DNA from: Bacillota bacterium
GTDB lineage: Bacteria; Bacillota; Clostridia; Lachnospirales; Lachnospiraceae
Assembly: GCA_023395555.1 (NCBI GenBank)
Contig: JAEWYQ010000088.1
Coordinates: forward strand, 1-64,000
Direction of reading: 5' to 3'
Length of the DNA stretch: 64,000 nt
Below are positions 17,867 through 27,140 of the stretch, piece after piece; within the stretch, counting starts at the first letter, position 1; each line of letters opens with the position of its first letter. The position numbers were made by a program, and so were the translations under genes. Under the pieces are notes generated by a model. That model made no database searches and was not told the origin of the DNA. It was given only the letters and a program-made list of their open reading frames with translations.

Positions 17867-18223
17867 ATGAAAGGATATATGACGACACAGAACGGTGAAA
17901 TATCAATTGATAACGACGTATTGGCAAAATATGCCGGAGCCTCAGCCGTGGAGTGCTTTGGTGTGGTCGGAATGGCCTCCGTCAACATGAAAGACGGAAT
18001 TGTTAAGCTTCTGAAAAGGGATAATTTGAGCCATGGCGTGAATGTTACTTTAGAGGACAATGTGATAACCATTGATCTGCATATTATCGTTTCCTATGGT
18101 GTAAGCATCTCTGCGGTAGCTGATAATCTCATCAGCAATGTGAGATATAATGTTGAAGAATTCTCAGGACTTGAGGTAAAGAAGATAAATATTTACGTTG
18201 AAGGAGTCAGAGTAATTGACTGA
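17867..18223 (+). CDS. Asp23/Gls24 family protein (YloU-like)
   Basis: A 118-residue Asp23/Gls24 protein. The family is linked with cell-envelope stress and often occurs beside the DAK-domain gene yloV, as here. Visible family features are GEISIDNDVLAKYAGASAVE at the start, ECFGVVGMAS, and the closing VRYNVEEFSGLEVKKINIYV-type strand-helix-strand. The ATG has GGAGG six bases upstream; the frame is open to 17819 without a better start. The downstream gene begins 51 bases later. Confidence 0.92.
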   Translation: MKGYMTTQNGEISIDNDVLAKYAGASAVECFGVVGMASVNMKDGIVKLLKRDNLSHGVNVTLEDNVITIDLHIIVSYGVSISAVADNLISNVRYNVEEFSGLEVKKINIYVEGVRVID

Positions 18224-18274
18224 TTTTGATCTGTGATCAATCTTGAGAAGCAACGTTTAAGGAGGAAGAAACCA

Positions 18275-19969
18275 GTGGTCATTAAGACGATAGATGCGAC
18301 AACTCTGAAGAAGATGTTTCTTGCCGGAGCCGCAAGCATTGAAGCAAAGAAAGAGATAATTAATGAATTGAATGTATTTCCGGTACCCGATGGAGATACG
18401 GGTACGAATATGACATTGACGATCATGTCAGCGGTAAAGGAAGTGAATGCACTTTCGAATCCGACAATTGAAGGGTTGGCAAAGGCGATATCGGGCGGTT
18501 CCCTGCGGGGAGCCAGGGGCAATTCTGGTGTTATCTTATCCCAGCTGTTTCGTGGCTTTACAAAGGAGATTAAGGATTGTAAGGAAATCAATGTCACCAT
18601 CATGACCAATGCGCTTCAGAAAGCGGTGGAGACGGCCTATCGTGCCGTTATGAAGCCGAAGGAAGGGACTATTCTGACTGTGGCAAGGGGCGCGGCAGAG
18701 AAGGCTGCTGAATTGGTAGCCGAGACGGATGATCTGGTGGTGTTTGGCCGTGAGATAATAGATCATATGGAAATCGTCCTGAAGAATACCCCTGAGCTGC
18801 TTCCGGTATTGAAGGAGGCAGGCGTGGTGGATTCCGGCGGGCAGGGCCTGCTTGAGATTGTCAAGGGCGCTTATGACGCGTTCCTGGGCAAGGAAATCTC
18901 CCTGGAAATATCCTTTACAGGCACCGCCTCCGGTGAGACGGCTTCCGGAGTGACAAGGGAGCGCATTTCTACAGACGATATTAAATATGGATATTGTACG
19001 GAATTTATTATTATGCTGGATAAGAGCCGGGAAGGCGCTTCCAAGGAATATACCATGGCGGCGGAGGATGAATTCAAGGCTTATCTGGAGTCCATCGGAG
19101 ATTCCCTTGTGCTTGTATCGGATGAAGAGGTGGTTAAGGTACATGTACATACCAATGACCCCGGACTGGCAATTCAGAGGGCGTTGACGTATGGTTCCTT
19201 AACCAATATGAAGATTGACAATATGCGGGAAGAGCATAATGAACGGGTAATTCTGAATGCCGAAAAGGCGGCGCAGGAGCCTAAGAAGGCAATGCCGCAG
19301 AAGCCCAGGAAGAAGGCGGGATTTATCGCCGTATCCATGGGTGACGGCCTGGACGAGGTCTTTACCGGTTTGGGTGTGGATTATATTATTAAGGGCGGGC
19401 AGACCATGAATCCCAGCACGGAGGATATGCTCGACGCCATTGGAGAGGTAAATGCAGATAATATCTTTATTCTTCCCAATAACAGCAATATCATTCTTGC
19501 GGCGGAGCAGGCAAAGCATCTGACCGAGGATAAGAATGTTTATGTAATTCCCTCTAAGACAGTGCCCCAGGGCATTACCGCAGTCATTAATTTTGTCTAT
19601 GACAAGGCTCCGGAGGAGAATGCCGAGAGAATGACGGAAGAGATGAAGAAGGTGAAGTCCGGTCAGGTTACCTATGCCGTCCGGGATACCAGCATCGACG
19701 GTAAGGAGATCAAACAGGGCAATATCATGGGTATTGGTGATAAGACAATTATGGCGGTTGGTACCGGCATCAACTCAACCACTCTGGAGCTGATTATGTG
19801 TCTGACAGACGAGGATTCGGAGCTCATCAGTCTGTACTACGGAGAAGAGATCAGTGAAGAGGATGCCAATAAGCTGGGAGAAGAAGTAGCGGAGCTTTAT
19901 CCGAATCTGGATGTCGAGGTTCACTACGGCGGACAACCGATTTATTATTATGTATTATCCGTTGAATAG
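18275..19969 (+). CDS. DAK phosphatase/kinase-domain protein YloV, FakA-like
   Basis: A 564-residue protein of the YloV/FakA family. FakA phosphorylates fatty acids carried by FakB (DegV) proteins; not all YloV relatives have been tested. The N-terminal DhaL nucleotide-binding domain (to about residue 200) has the Mg-binding motif PVPDGDTGTNM and the glycine-rich GGSLRGARGNSGV loop. The middle and C-terminal parts are the usual DAK-linked domain (VHVHTNDPG, ILPNNSNIILAAEQA). The GTG at 18275 with AAGGAGG nine bases upstream is the best start; the frame extends to 18233. It forms an operon with the Asp23 gene. recG, rsmD and coaD, often next to this pair in Firmicutes, lie further along the window. 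Confidence 0.9.
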   Translation: MVIKTIDATTLKKMFLAGAASIEAKKEIINELNVFPVPDGDTGTNMTLTIMSAVKEVNALSNPTIEGLAKAISGGSLRGARGNSGVILSQLFRGFTKEIKDCKEINVTIMTNALQKAVETAYRAVMKPKEGTILTVARGAAEKAAELVAETDDLVVFGREIIDHMEIVLKNTPELLPVLKEAGVVDSGGQGLLEIVKGAYDAFLGKEISLEISFTGTASGETASGVTRERISTDDIKYGYCTEFIIMLDKSREGASKEYTMAAEDEFKAYLESIGDSLVLVSDEEVVKVHVHTNDPGLAIQRALTYGSLTNMKIDNMREEHNERVILNAEKAAQEPKKAMPQKPRKKAGFIAVSMGDGLDEVFTGLGVDYIIKGGQTMNPSTEDMLDAIGEVNADNIFILPNNSNIILAAEQAKHLTEDKNVYVIPSKTVPQGITAVINFVYDKAPEENAERMTEEMKKVKSGQVTYAVRDTSIDGKEIKQGNIMGIGDKTIMAVGTGINSTTLELIMCLTDEDSELISLYYGEEISEEDANKLGEEVAELYPNLDVEVHYGGQPIYYYVLSVE

Positions 19970-20012
19970 AACAGAATAGAATAGGCATTACGTAAGAGAA
20001 ATGCTTCAACTT

Positions 20013-20043
20013 AGTGGTTCGCAGGAATGCTGAACCACTTTTT
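20013..20043 (+). terminator. Terminator after the YloV/FakA-like gene
   Basis: A perfect 8-bp stem (AGTGGTTC / GAACCACT) with an 11-base loop is followed by five T residues. Confidence 0.85.
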
Positions 20044-20086
20044 GATACAGAATATCGGGGTAATAAGCAGCGGGAGGAATGAGAAT

Positions 20087-20731
20087 ATGGATATGGACAG
20101 AATACCAAGACCGGGGCAGATTTATAAGCATTTTAAGGACAGGCTCTATCAGATTATAACGGTGGCAAGCCATGCGGATACACAGGAGAGAATGGTGGTA
20201 TATCAGGCTTTATACGGAGATTATAAAGCATATATCCGGCCGCTGGAGAATTTTCTCAGTGAAGTGGATCATGAAAAATATCCTCTGGTAACTCAGAAAT
20301 ACCGTTTTGAGCTCTGCGCGGATCTGGGAGCGGCGATTGGAAATGAGACCCTTGATTCGTCCGGTAAGGCCGAAGGAAGTGAGGCAGCTGATTCCTATAG
20401 CAAGTCTGGTGAGATGGATAGAACTAGTGAGAGGAACAGCACAAATGCTTCCGATAGTAATACAGGAACATATACGGCTGAACCGGAAGCAGGGATGGAA
20501 TCAGCCGATCAGATCAATGCGGTTCTGCTGCAGTTTTTGGATGCAGACTCTTATTATAAAAAGCTGGAGGTTGTCACTTCAAACCGGAAGCATTTAAATG
20601 ACAGGCTAATTAATGATATGGCAGTTGCCTTGGACTGTATGATTGAAGAAGGCCCCCTTGACCAGAGAATTCAAGGCTTGCTCCAATGCTTGGAAGCAAT
20701 GTGCCGTTTTGAAAATAAAAGGCTGAGATAA
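20087..20731 (+). CDS. DUF1653 domain protein
   Basis: About 214 residues. The first 70 residues are a DUF1653 domain (PRPGQIYKHFKDRLYQI, then MVVYQALYGD and RPLENFLSEVD), a small beta-rich module whose role is not known. A Ser/Glu-rich low-complexity linker follows (about residues 85-140), then a helical C-terminal part (AVLLQFLDADSYYKKLE). The ATG at 20087 has GGGAGG nine bases upstream; the frame begins at 20027. It is a single gene bounded by terminators on both sides. Confidence 0.85.
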   Translation: MDMDRIPRPGQIYKHFKDRLYQIITVASHADTQERMVVYQALYGDYKAYIRPLENFLSEVDHEKYPLVTQKYRFELCADLGAAIGNETLDSSGKAEGSEAADSYSKSGEMDRTSERNSTNASDSNTGTYTAEPEAGMESADQINAVLLQFLDADSYYKKLEVVTSNRKHLNDRLINDMAVALDCMIEEGPLDQRIQGLLQCLEAMCRFENKRLR

Positions 20732-20745
20732 CTAAAGGAAGAGAA

Positions 20746-20795
20746 GATATGCTCCCCGTCAGGTGAATAACTGGAAAGGGAGCATATCATTTTTT
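20746..20795 (+). terminator. Terminator of the DUF1653 gene
   Basis: An 11-bp stem (GATATGCTCCC / GGGAGCATATC) is followed by ATTTTTT. It also ends close to the stop of the sigma-factor gene coming from the other side. Confidence 0.85.
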
Positions 20796-20798
20796 AGC

Positions 20799-21770
20799 TT
20801 ATGGATTGATGCATGGGCCTTCTACATAAAAGACCCCGTTTGTCAGCGGTTTTTCACGATCCGGCTTTTCCAGAATACCTCTTGCAATCAGTTCCTCGGT
20901 CACATATCCTGTAATGGAATGAACAAAGCAGGAGACCCACTGGTTGATCTGACGTTCAAGACGTTTTGGAACGAAGGATTGGAAATGCTCCCTGATGTTC
21001 GATATCAGGTTAGTGAGCAGCTTTTCAATCCGTTTATCCTCCAGCCTGAATAATCCGGAGAACTCGGAGAACTGATCCTGAGTGAAACAGGCAAAGTTCA
21101 ACTGATAGCCTGCTGTGTCTTTACGGATCAGATTCCTCTGCAGGAGACGGACAATATCATCCTCGGACAGGGAACCTTCCGGAATAATGCCGTTCGTGCT
21201 TTTCTGCGGGATCCGGTTTGCGGACAGCCACCGTGTGCCGCCGTTGTGATAGATGTTGCTGCAGAAGTATTTGAAGATATGATAATAGTAGATAATACTG
21301 CTCTCCTTTTTGCGGCGGCTTATATTAAGCCGCCATTTGATTGTTGTCTCCGGCAGAGAATACTTTTTGGAGAGGTCCCTGATCGGCAGTTCCCCGATGT
21401 AGTAATCTACCAGAAGGTTCTTATACTGGGAGGAGAGGGTGTGAAGATACCGGAAAACGGTCTCGTATTCATCGGTGACAGTCAGGCGGTCAACAAAGTC
21501 ATAATCATCCGCCAGGTCAAACAACGCATCTTCAGAGTAGAATTCAGCACGGACATGCTTTGCTTCGCAGTAGCGTGCGTATCTGTTGTGAGCAATGCGC
21601 CATACCCAGGCATCGAATGACTGAATCTCGTATTTCCCTGCCCCGTCGAGGACGTGAAGTATGATTTCGCTGGCAAGATCCTCTGCATCGTGCCGGTTGC
21701 TCACCCGCTTCAGGCAGAAACGGTAAACCGGCTCGATAAATTTCAAGATCTCATTTTCTAATGGCTTCAC
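20799..21770 (-). CDS. Sigma-70 family (ECF-like) sigma factor with C-terminal extension
   Basis: A 323-residue protein. Residues 1-160 are ECF-like: region 2 (FCLKRVSNRHDAEDLASEI and AWVWRIAHNRYARYCEAK) and region 4 (LSSQYKNLLVDYYIGE, then IRDLSKKYSLPETTIKWRL helix-turn-helix). About 150 residues follow that are not part of a usual sigma factor; they contain a segment like a winged-helix ligand or effector domain (SLSEDDIVRLLQRNLIR). A GTG at 21770 with GAGGAGG six bases upstream is a better start than the ATG at 21794. No anti-sigma gene is adjacent. The extended form is known from Clostridia and may carry its own sensor. Confidence 0.8.
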   Translation of the reverse strand: MKPLENEILKFIEPVYRFCLKRVSNRHDAEDLASEIILHVLDGAGKYEIQSFDAWVWRIAHNRYARYCEAKHVRAEFYSEDALFDLADDYDFVDRLTVTDEYETVFRYLHTLSSQYKNLLVDYYIGELPIRDLSKKYSLPETTIKWRLNISRRKKESSIIYYYHIFKYFCSNIYHNGGTRWLSANRIPQKSTNGIIPEGSLSEDDIVRLLQRNLIRKDTAGYQLNFACFTQDQFSEFSGLFRLEDKRIEKLLTNLISNIREHFQSFVPKRLERQINQWVSCFVHSITGYVTEELIARGILEKPDREKPLTNGVFYVEGPCINP

Positions 21771-21861
21771 TCTAACCCTCCTCTCTGCAATCATGATTAC
21801 ACTTATTAAGTGCCGGAAAAGAAAAACGGATAGGTGATTTTAAAAAATAATGTATGCTTCT

Positions 21862-22647
21862 TTACTCCAGATTAAGTTTTTTCTTCAAAATAAAATGGGT
21901 AACCGCGTAGAACAGGGCACCGCTTACCAGGTTGTATACAAAAGTCAGAGGCAGAGCAGTCGTGACAATACTGCTGGCATCTGCAATGATACTGGGGAAC
22001 AGAGTTCCAAACATTACCGCAATGACAGAAACCATGGTCTGCAAGACGGTGCTGATACCGACATAAGCGGCGACAGAGCCCAGCAGCTTGTGTCCGTTAG
22101 ACAGCTGGCCGATGGCAATGGAGGTATAAATCATTAAGAGAGAGCTGATTATTTGCAAAATGACCGATATGATAAGCTCTGTAAATAATAAGGTTATCTG
22201 GCCGGAACTCAAGTATTGACCCAGTGAGAGCAGGATCGAATCCCAGAGGGAACCCAAAAGCCCAATCCGATCCAGAGAAAAGAAAACAATAGATACGGAA
22301 GCAATGGTTGCCAGGAAACTGAGAAGAGTCCATATGCTGGCGGCAATTAGCTTGGAGGTAATCAGCTGGCTGGTCTTTACCGGAAGGGTGAACATCAGAT
22401 ACCCTTCATCCAGCATCAGATTCCTGTAAAAACGAAGGACTACGATAACGAAGGATACAGCCACAACCGCAATGATGGATATGACATAGGTAAAGATTAG
22501 AAAATTGCTGATAATATTCATTATCTTTTCCCCGCGAAGGCTGAATGTGATTCGGTTCATAAGGGTGAGTACGGCAAGAACCAGATAAAGTGGCAGTATG
22601 ATCCGTCCGCTTGCCTTGAATTCATGTTTTAATAATTTTCCTAGCAT
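21862..22647 (-). CDS. ABC transporter permease (ABC-2 type)
   Basis: A 261-residue membrane protein with about six hydrophobic helices (ILPLYLVLAVLTLMNR near the start, VISIIAVVAVSFVIVVL, LLSFLATIASVSIVFF, GSVAAYVGISTVLQTMVSVI). It begins with the ABC-2-like MLGKLLKHEFKASGR. Its start overlaps the end of the ATPase gene by 7 bases, so the two are translationally coupled. The substrate is unknown; YtrA-controlled transporters of this layout respond to cell-wall antibiotics in Bacillus. Confidence 0.87.
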   Translation of the reverse strand: MLGKLLKHEFKASGRIILPLYLVLAVLTLMNRITFSLRGEKIMNIISNFLIFTYVISIIAVVAVSFVIVVLRFYRNLMLDEGYLMFTLPVKTSQLITSKLIAASIWTLLSFLATIASVSIVFFSLDRIGLLGSLWDSILLSLGQYLSSGQITLLFTELIISVILQIISSLLMIYTSIAIGQLSNGHKLLGSVAAYVGISTVLQTMVSVIAVMFGTLFPSIIADASSIVTTALPLTFVYNLVSGALFYAVTHFILKKKLNLE

Positions 22648-23339
22648 TTGAACACCTCCCGGAATAATGTATCAATGGATTTGCCTTCCTTAAGCCGAAT
22701 CTCGTCTACGGAAGCCTGAAGCGTGATATTGCCGTTTTGAAGGAATACAACCTCGTCCAGAACCCTTTCGATATCAGCGATCAGATGAGTTGAGATCAAC
22801 ACGGTTGCATTCTCGTTATAGTTTGAAATAATGGTATTCAGGATGTAATCCCTGGCAGCAGGGTCTACGCCGCCGATGGGTTCGTCCAGGCAGTACAGAT
22901 CTGCATTGCGGCTCATAACCAGGATCAGCTGAACCTTTTCCTTAGTTCCCTTGGAAAGGGCCTTCATCCTCTGACGGGGGTCCAGATGCAGGCGGTCCAG
23001 CATCTCATAGGCTCTCTTCTCGTCAAAATCCGAATAAAAGTCCTTATAGAAATCGATGGCTTCTGAAACCCGCATCCAGTCGGGAAGAAAAGCCCGCTCA
23101 GGCAGGTAGGATACTACCTTCTTCGTCTCCGGGCCCGGCATATTGCCATTGATCAGGAGAGTTCCCGCACTGGGTACCAGCAGGCCGTTGATTAATTTGA
23201 TTAATGTTGTTTTTCCGCTTCCGTTGGGGCCCAGAAGCCCTACGATGCGTCCCCGTTCCAGGCTGAAATTGACATTGGCGAGAGCGGTGTGGGCGGAATA
23301 CTTTTTAGTAAGTGATTTACATTCTAATAATGCACTCAT
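22641..23339 (-). CDS. ABC transporter ATP-binding protein
   Basis: A 232-residue ABC ATPase. Walker A is GPNGSGKTT (about residues 36-44), Walker B is LYCLDEP, and the signature is LSKGTKEKVQ, a variant often found in the YtrB/YhcG type. The switch histidine is in LISTHLIADI. It is the middle gene of a GntR-ATPase-permease operon. Confidence 0.95.
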   Translation of the reverse strand: MSALLECKSLTKKYSAHTALANVNFSLERGRIVGLLGPNGSGKTTLIKLINGLLVPSAGTLLINGNMPGPETKKVVSYLPERAFLPDWMRVSEAIDFYKDFYSDFDEKRAYEMLDRLHLDPRQRMKALSKGTKEKVQLILVMSRNADLYCLDEPIGGVDPAARDYILNTIISNYNENATVLISTHLIADIERVLDEVVFLQNGNITLQASVDEIRLKEGKSIDTLFREVFKC

Positions 23340-23377
23340 GATTTACCTCCATCCTATTATTGGCATATTCTAAATGA

Positions 23378-23758
23378 CTAGTTTCCTTCCTGTTCTGTTT
23401 TAATGATCTCCATAATCAGAGCCAGCGTTTCCTGGGGTGTGAAGCCATGCTGTTTCATCCGTTCCAGGAACTCCAGAATCCGCTCCCTGGCGGATTGCCC
23501 CCTCAGGCTGTTGATCATTGCTTCATCCGAGGTGATAAACCTTCCGGCGGTTCGGTTGGTATAAATCAATCCGGTGCGTTCCAGCTCTGAAAGGGCCTTC
23601 TGCATCGTATTGGGATTCACAGCGGCTTCCGCCGCCATATCCCTGACGGAGGGCAATTTATCCCCAGGCTTAAAATTACCGGATATTATTCCTGCCTGTA
23701 TCTGCTCGATCAGCTGAATATACACAGGTCGTTCTGAATCAAGTTCCCATTGCATCAT
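23378..23758 (-). CDS. GntR family transcriptional regulator (YtrA subfamily)
   Basis: A 126-residue YtrA-type GntR repressor, with an N-terminal winged helix (RPVYIQLIEQIQAGIISG; GDKLPSVRDMAAEAAVNPNT; LERTGLIY) and only a short helical C-terminal tail for dimerisation. The subfamily controls adjacent ABC transporters. The ATG at 23758 has AAAGGAG five bases upstream. A matching operator and promoter lie at 23820-23868. Confidence 0.93.
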   Translation of the reverse strand: MMQWELDSERPVYIQLIEQIQAGIISGNFKPGDKLPSVRDMAAEAAVNPNTMQKALSELERTGLIYTNRTAGRFITSDEAMINSLRGQSARERILEFLERMKQHGFTPQETLALIMEIIKTEQEGN

Positions 23759-23819
23759 TACAACTCCTTTCCCTTGCATTCATGTGATTAATCTATCGGA
23801 ATTCCTTTTGTTGTACCAC

Positions 23820-23839
23820 TGTATTAAGTGGTTAATACA
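23820..23839 (-). promoter_or_regulatory. Operator of the GntR-ABC operon
   Basis: A near-perfect inverted repeat, TGTATTA-N5-TTAATACA, placed directly after the -10 of the promoter on the - strand, where a bound repressor would block transcription. Its form fits YtrA-subfamily sites; that the adjacent GntR protein binds it is inferred. Confidence 0.65.
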
Positions 23840-23868
23840 ATAATACAATAGATAAAATAAATTGTCAA
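23840..23868 (-). promoter_or_regulatory. Promoter of the GntR-ABC operon
   Basis: On the - strand a perfect TTGACA is followed after exactly 17 bases by TATTAT. The transcription start would fall inside the dyad at 23820-23839. Confidence 0.75.
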
Positions 23869-23976
23869 TCCCCATTGTAACAAATTTTTCATATTTTTTT
23901 CCTTTTCCATTCCAGGTTTATCGTTTATAATGGAAACAATGAAAGTGGACATGATATGACGGCCGGAGGTGAAGAA

Positions 23977-26013
23977 TTGGAAGCCAATGACAGTGTTAAA
24001 GTAATTAAGGGAATCGGAGAGAAGACGGAGCAGCTGTTTCGCAAGCTGGGAATCGAAACAGTACAGCAGCTTCTGGAATATTACCCCAGGGCTTATGAAG
24101 AGTTTGAGAAACCGGTGATGATCACCTCCGCTGCGGAGGGGGAGCTGCTGGCGATTGAAGCTTCCCTTGTTAAGACGCCGGTGATCAAGCGGGTCAGAAA
24201 TCTTCAGATTGTCACCGCGTCGGTCAAGGATTCCTCCGGTGCCATGCATCTTACCTGGTTTAACATGCCCTTTCTGCAGAGAACGCTGCGCGGCGGATAT
24301 TATTATATCTTCCGGGGCAAGGTGATTCGCAAGAACGGTGTTCTGGTTATGGAACAGCCGGGGATCTACCAGAGAGAGGATTATTACAGGCTGCTGAAGG
24401 TGCTGCAGCCGGTCTACCCCCTTACCCAGGGAGTGACCAATGCCACGATTTCCAAGGCGGTGAAGCAGGTATTCTCGGAGCTGGAGCTGGCGAAGGATTA
24501 TATCCCAAGGCGGCTGGCGAAGGAGTACCAGCTGATGGATCGGACCAAAGCAATACAGGAGGTACACTTCCCCGGAGACAGGGAACGGATGGGCAAGGCC
24601 AGGCAGCGGCTGGTCTTTGATGAATTCTTTCTGTATTCCCTGGCCCTTCGTAAGCTGAAGGAGAGGAAGACCCAGCTTCTTTCCCAATACCGGATGGAGG
24701 AGCGGCCGGAATGCGACGCGCTGATAGAAGGTCTTCCCTATGCTCTTACCGAGGCACAGCTGCGGGTATGGCAGGAGATCCGCAGGGATCTTCAGGGGGA
24801 GTATGTGATGAATCGGCTGATCCAGGGGGATGTGGGCTCCGGTAAGACGGTGCTGGCCATTCTCGCTCTGGTTATGGCGGTGAAGAACGGCTGTCAGGCC
24901 TGTTTTATGGTGCCTACGGAGGTGCTGGCAAAGCAGCACTACAAGTCCATGGAGCAGTTTGCAAAGGATTTTGGCTTTACTGTCGGCCTGCTGGTGGGCT
25001 CTATGACAGCGAAGGAAAAAAGGGTGGCTTATGAAGGGATTAAATCCCATAAAACGGATATAATAATAGGTACCCATGCACTCATTCAGGAGAAGGTGGA
25101 ATATGACCGGCTGGGGCTGGTGGTTACGGATGAACAGCACCGCTTCGGCGTAAAGCAGAGAGAGGCGCTGATGAATAAGGGAGGGAATCCCCATGTTCTT
25201 GTAATGAGCGCGACTCCCATTCCAAGGACTCTGGCTATTATATTGTACGGTGATCTGGATATCTCCATTGTGGATCAGCTTCCGGCCAGGCGTCTGCCTA
25301 TTAAGAACTGTGTGGTGGATACCAATTACAGGCCCAATGCCTACCGCTTTATTGCCAAACAGGTGGCGGAAGGAAGACAGGCTTATGTCATCTGTCCCAT
25401 GGTGGAAGAGAGCGAGGATATTGAAGCGGAGAATGTGATTGATTATACCCAGCGTATGCAGGAGGCGCTTCCCCCGGGCATTACGGTAGAATTTCTTCAT
25501 GGCAGGATGAAGCCGAAGGATAAGGATGAGATCATGGAGCGCTTTGCCGACGGCGGGATTCAGGTTCTGGTATCCACTACGGTGGTGGAGGTAGGAGTGA
25601 ATGTGCCCAATGCCACGGTAATGATGGTAGAGAACGCGGAACGCTTCGGACTGGCCCAGCTGCATCAGCTGCGGGGCCGGGTAGGGCGGGGAGAGCATCA
25701 GTCCTATTGCATCTTTGTCTGCGGCAGCAGCAGTAAGGAGGCCTGGGAGAGGCTTGAGATTTTAAATAAATCCAACGATGGTTTCTTCATTGCCGGCGAG
25801 GATCTGAAGCTGCGAGGGCCAGGGGATGTCTTTGGCATCAGACAGAGCGGGGATATGGATTTTAAACTGGGTGATATTTATAATGATTCCGGGACGCTGA
25901 AGGCGGCGGCAGATGCGGTGAAGAGTCTGGAGGATAAGGAAGTGGATCAGATCTTTGACCTGAATCCCTATCTGGAGGAGCATATTTTGAACCGGAATTC
26001 TAATACATTGTAA
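23977..26013 (+). CDS. recG: ATP-dependent DNA helicase RecG
   Basis: About 678 residues, normal for RecG, which reverses stalled forks and moves branched DNA. The N-terminal wedge/OB domain (to about residue 230) begins VKVIKGIGEKTEQLF. The helicase motifs follow: GDVGSGKT (Walker A), VVTDEQHRFG (DEQH box), MSATPIPRT, and QLHQLRGRVGRG (motif VI). A TTG at 23977 with GGAGGTG five bases upstream is the best start; an ATG at 23956 is in frame but has no site. The gene is divergent from the GntR operon, and no terminator separates it from the glycosyltransferase downstream. Confidence 0.96.
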   Translation: MEANDSVKVIKGIGEKTEQLFRKLGIETVQQLLEYYPRAYEEFEKPVMITSAAEGELLAIEASLVKTPVIKRVRNLQIVTASVKDSSGAMHLTWFNMPFLQRTLRGGYYYIFRGKVIRKNGVLVMEQPGIYQREDYYRLLKVLQPVYPLTQGVTNATISKAVKQVFSELELAKDYIPRRLAKEYQLMDRTKAIQEVHFPGDRERMGKARQRLVFDEFFLYSLALRKLKERKTQLLSQYRMEERPECDALIEGLPYALTEAQLRVWQEIRRDLQGEYVMNRLIQGDVGSGKTVLAILALVMAVKNGCQACFMVPTEVLAKQHYKSMEQFAKDFGFTVGLLVGSMTAKEKRVAYEGIKSHKTDIIIGTHALIQEKVEYDRLGLVVTDEQHRFGVKQREALMNKGGNPHVLVMSATPIPRTLAIILYGDLDISIVDQLPARRLPIKNCVVDTNYRPNAYRFIAKQVAEGRQAYVICPMVEESEDIEAENVIDYTQRMQEALPPGITVEFLHGRMKPKDKDEIMERFADGGIQVLVSTTVVEVGVNVPNATVMMVENAERFGLAQLHQLRGRVGRGEHQSYCIFVCGSSSKEAWERLEILNKSNDGFFIAGEDLKLRGPGDVFGIRQSGDMDFKLGDIYNDSGTLKAAADAVKSLEDKEVDQIFDLNPYLEEHILNRNSNTL

Positions 26014-26126
26014 TACGGGAAGGTGTGGGCTGTCTTGCATATTCCCAGGCGGCAGAACAAGGGATGGCGGAAAGAGCGTTCGCATTGTACGGCGCCGCCG
26101 GGGGACAGCAAACTGGAGGTGAGGAT

Positions 26127-27140
26127 ATGGAAAGAACGGAAATAGATATGAGTCAGGAACGGACGACGAGTTCAACGCTTTCTGTAGTAATACCGGTGTA
26201 TCAGGAGGGCGGCCATATCAGAAGCTCTGTCAGAACCATTGAAGAGGTGCTGACGGCGAATCAGATCAACTATGAGTTTGTATTGGTGGATGATGGATCC
26301 CGGGATAATACCTGGGCGGAATTGAGGGATATGGCAAAACAGAATGAACATATCAGTGTGCTGCGCCTCAGCCGGAATTTTGGCAAGGAAGCAGCACTCT
26401 GCGCAGGGCTGGAGTTTGCCGGAGGGGATATGATCCTGGTGATGGACAGCGACCTTCAGCATCCTCCGGGACTGATCCCGGAGATGGTAAGAGGCTGGCG
26501 TGAGGAAGGGTATGATGTGGTGGAAGGGATTAAGAGCTCCAGGGGAAGGGAGAATATCCTCTACCGGATCTGTGCCAGATTCTTCTATTATATTATCTAC
26601 AAGACGGCAGATATTGATTTGGGCCAGGCCTCTGATTTTAAATTGCTGGACCGTAAGGTGGTGGAGGCATGGAAGGAGATGCCGGAGAGGACTACCTTCT
26701 TCCGGGGAATGTCTGCCTGGCTGGGCTTCGAGCGCAAGCAGATCAGCTTTGATGTGGCTGACAGGGTGAACGGGAAGACAAAGTGGTCCCTGTTCCGGCT
26801 GCTTAGGCTGGCGGTGAATGCCATTACCTCGTATACTTCTATGCCCCTTCATTGCATTACCCTGCTGGGCGTGCTTTTGTTCTTCGGAGCAATTGTTCTT
26901 GGAATACAGACGCTGTACATGTATTTCTCCCATCAGGCGCTGAGCGGCTTTACTACGGTAATTTTGCTGCAGCTCATTATTGGAAGCTCCATTATGATCA
27001 GCTTGGGCATGATCGGGATCTATTTAACCAAGATATATAAGGAAGTGAAATCCCGTCCGAGATACCTGGTCTCCAGCTGCATCCGCGGGAAACAAATCAC
27101 ATCGACCGTGCAGGAAGATAAAACATCGGGGAGGTCATAA
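26127..27140 (+). CDS. Family 2 glycosyltransferase, polyprenyl-phosphate sugar type
   Basis: A 337-residue GT2 of the DPM1/GtrB group, which moves a sugar from a nucleotide donor to polyprenyl phosphate on the inner face of the membrane. The GT-A domain is residues 1-230 (VVIPVYQEGGHI, VDDGSRDNT, VMDSDLQHPPG with the metal-binding DSD). Two membrane helices follow (LLGVLLFFGAIVLGI and IGSSIMISLGMIGIYL) with the typical IYKEVKSRPRYLV tail. GGAGGTG lies six bases before the ATG. Its stop overlaps the next start by one base (TAATG). Confidence 0.92.
   Translation: MERTEIDMSQERTTSSTLSVVIPVYQEGGHIRSSVRTIEEVLTANQINYEFVLVDDGSRDNTWAELRDMAKQNEHISVLRLSRNFGKEAALCAGLEFAGGDMILVMDSDLQHPPGLIPEMVRGWREEGYDVVEGIKSSRGRENILYRICARFFYYIIYKTADIDLGQASDFKLLDRKVVEAWKEMPERTTFFRGMSAWLGFERKQISFDVADRVNGKTKWSLFRLLRLAVNAITSYTSMPLHCITLLGVLLFFGAIVLGIQTLYMYFSHQALSGFTTVILLQLIIGSSIMISLGMIGIYLTKIYKEVKSRPRYLVSSCIRGKQITSTVQEDKTSGRS

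Noticed and set aside
23824..25698. A 624-codon open frame on the - strand across recG
   Set aside because: It lies wholly opposite a well-supported recG, its translation is His/Leu/Gln-rich without motifs, and no ribosome binding site is present. It is a shadow frame caused by codon bias.
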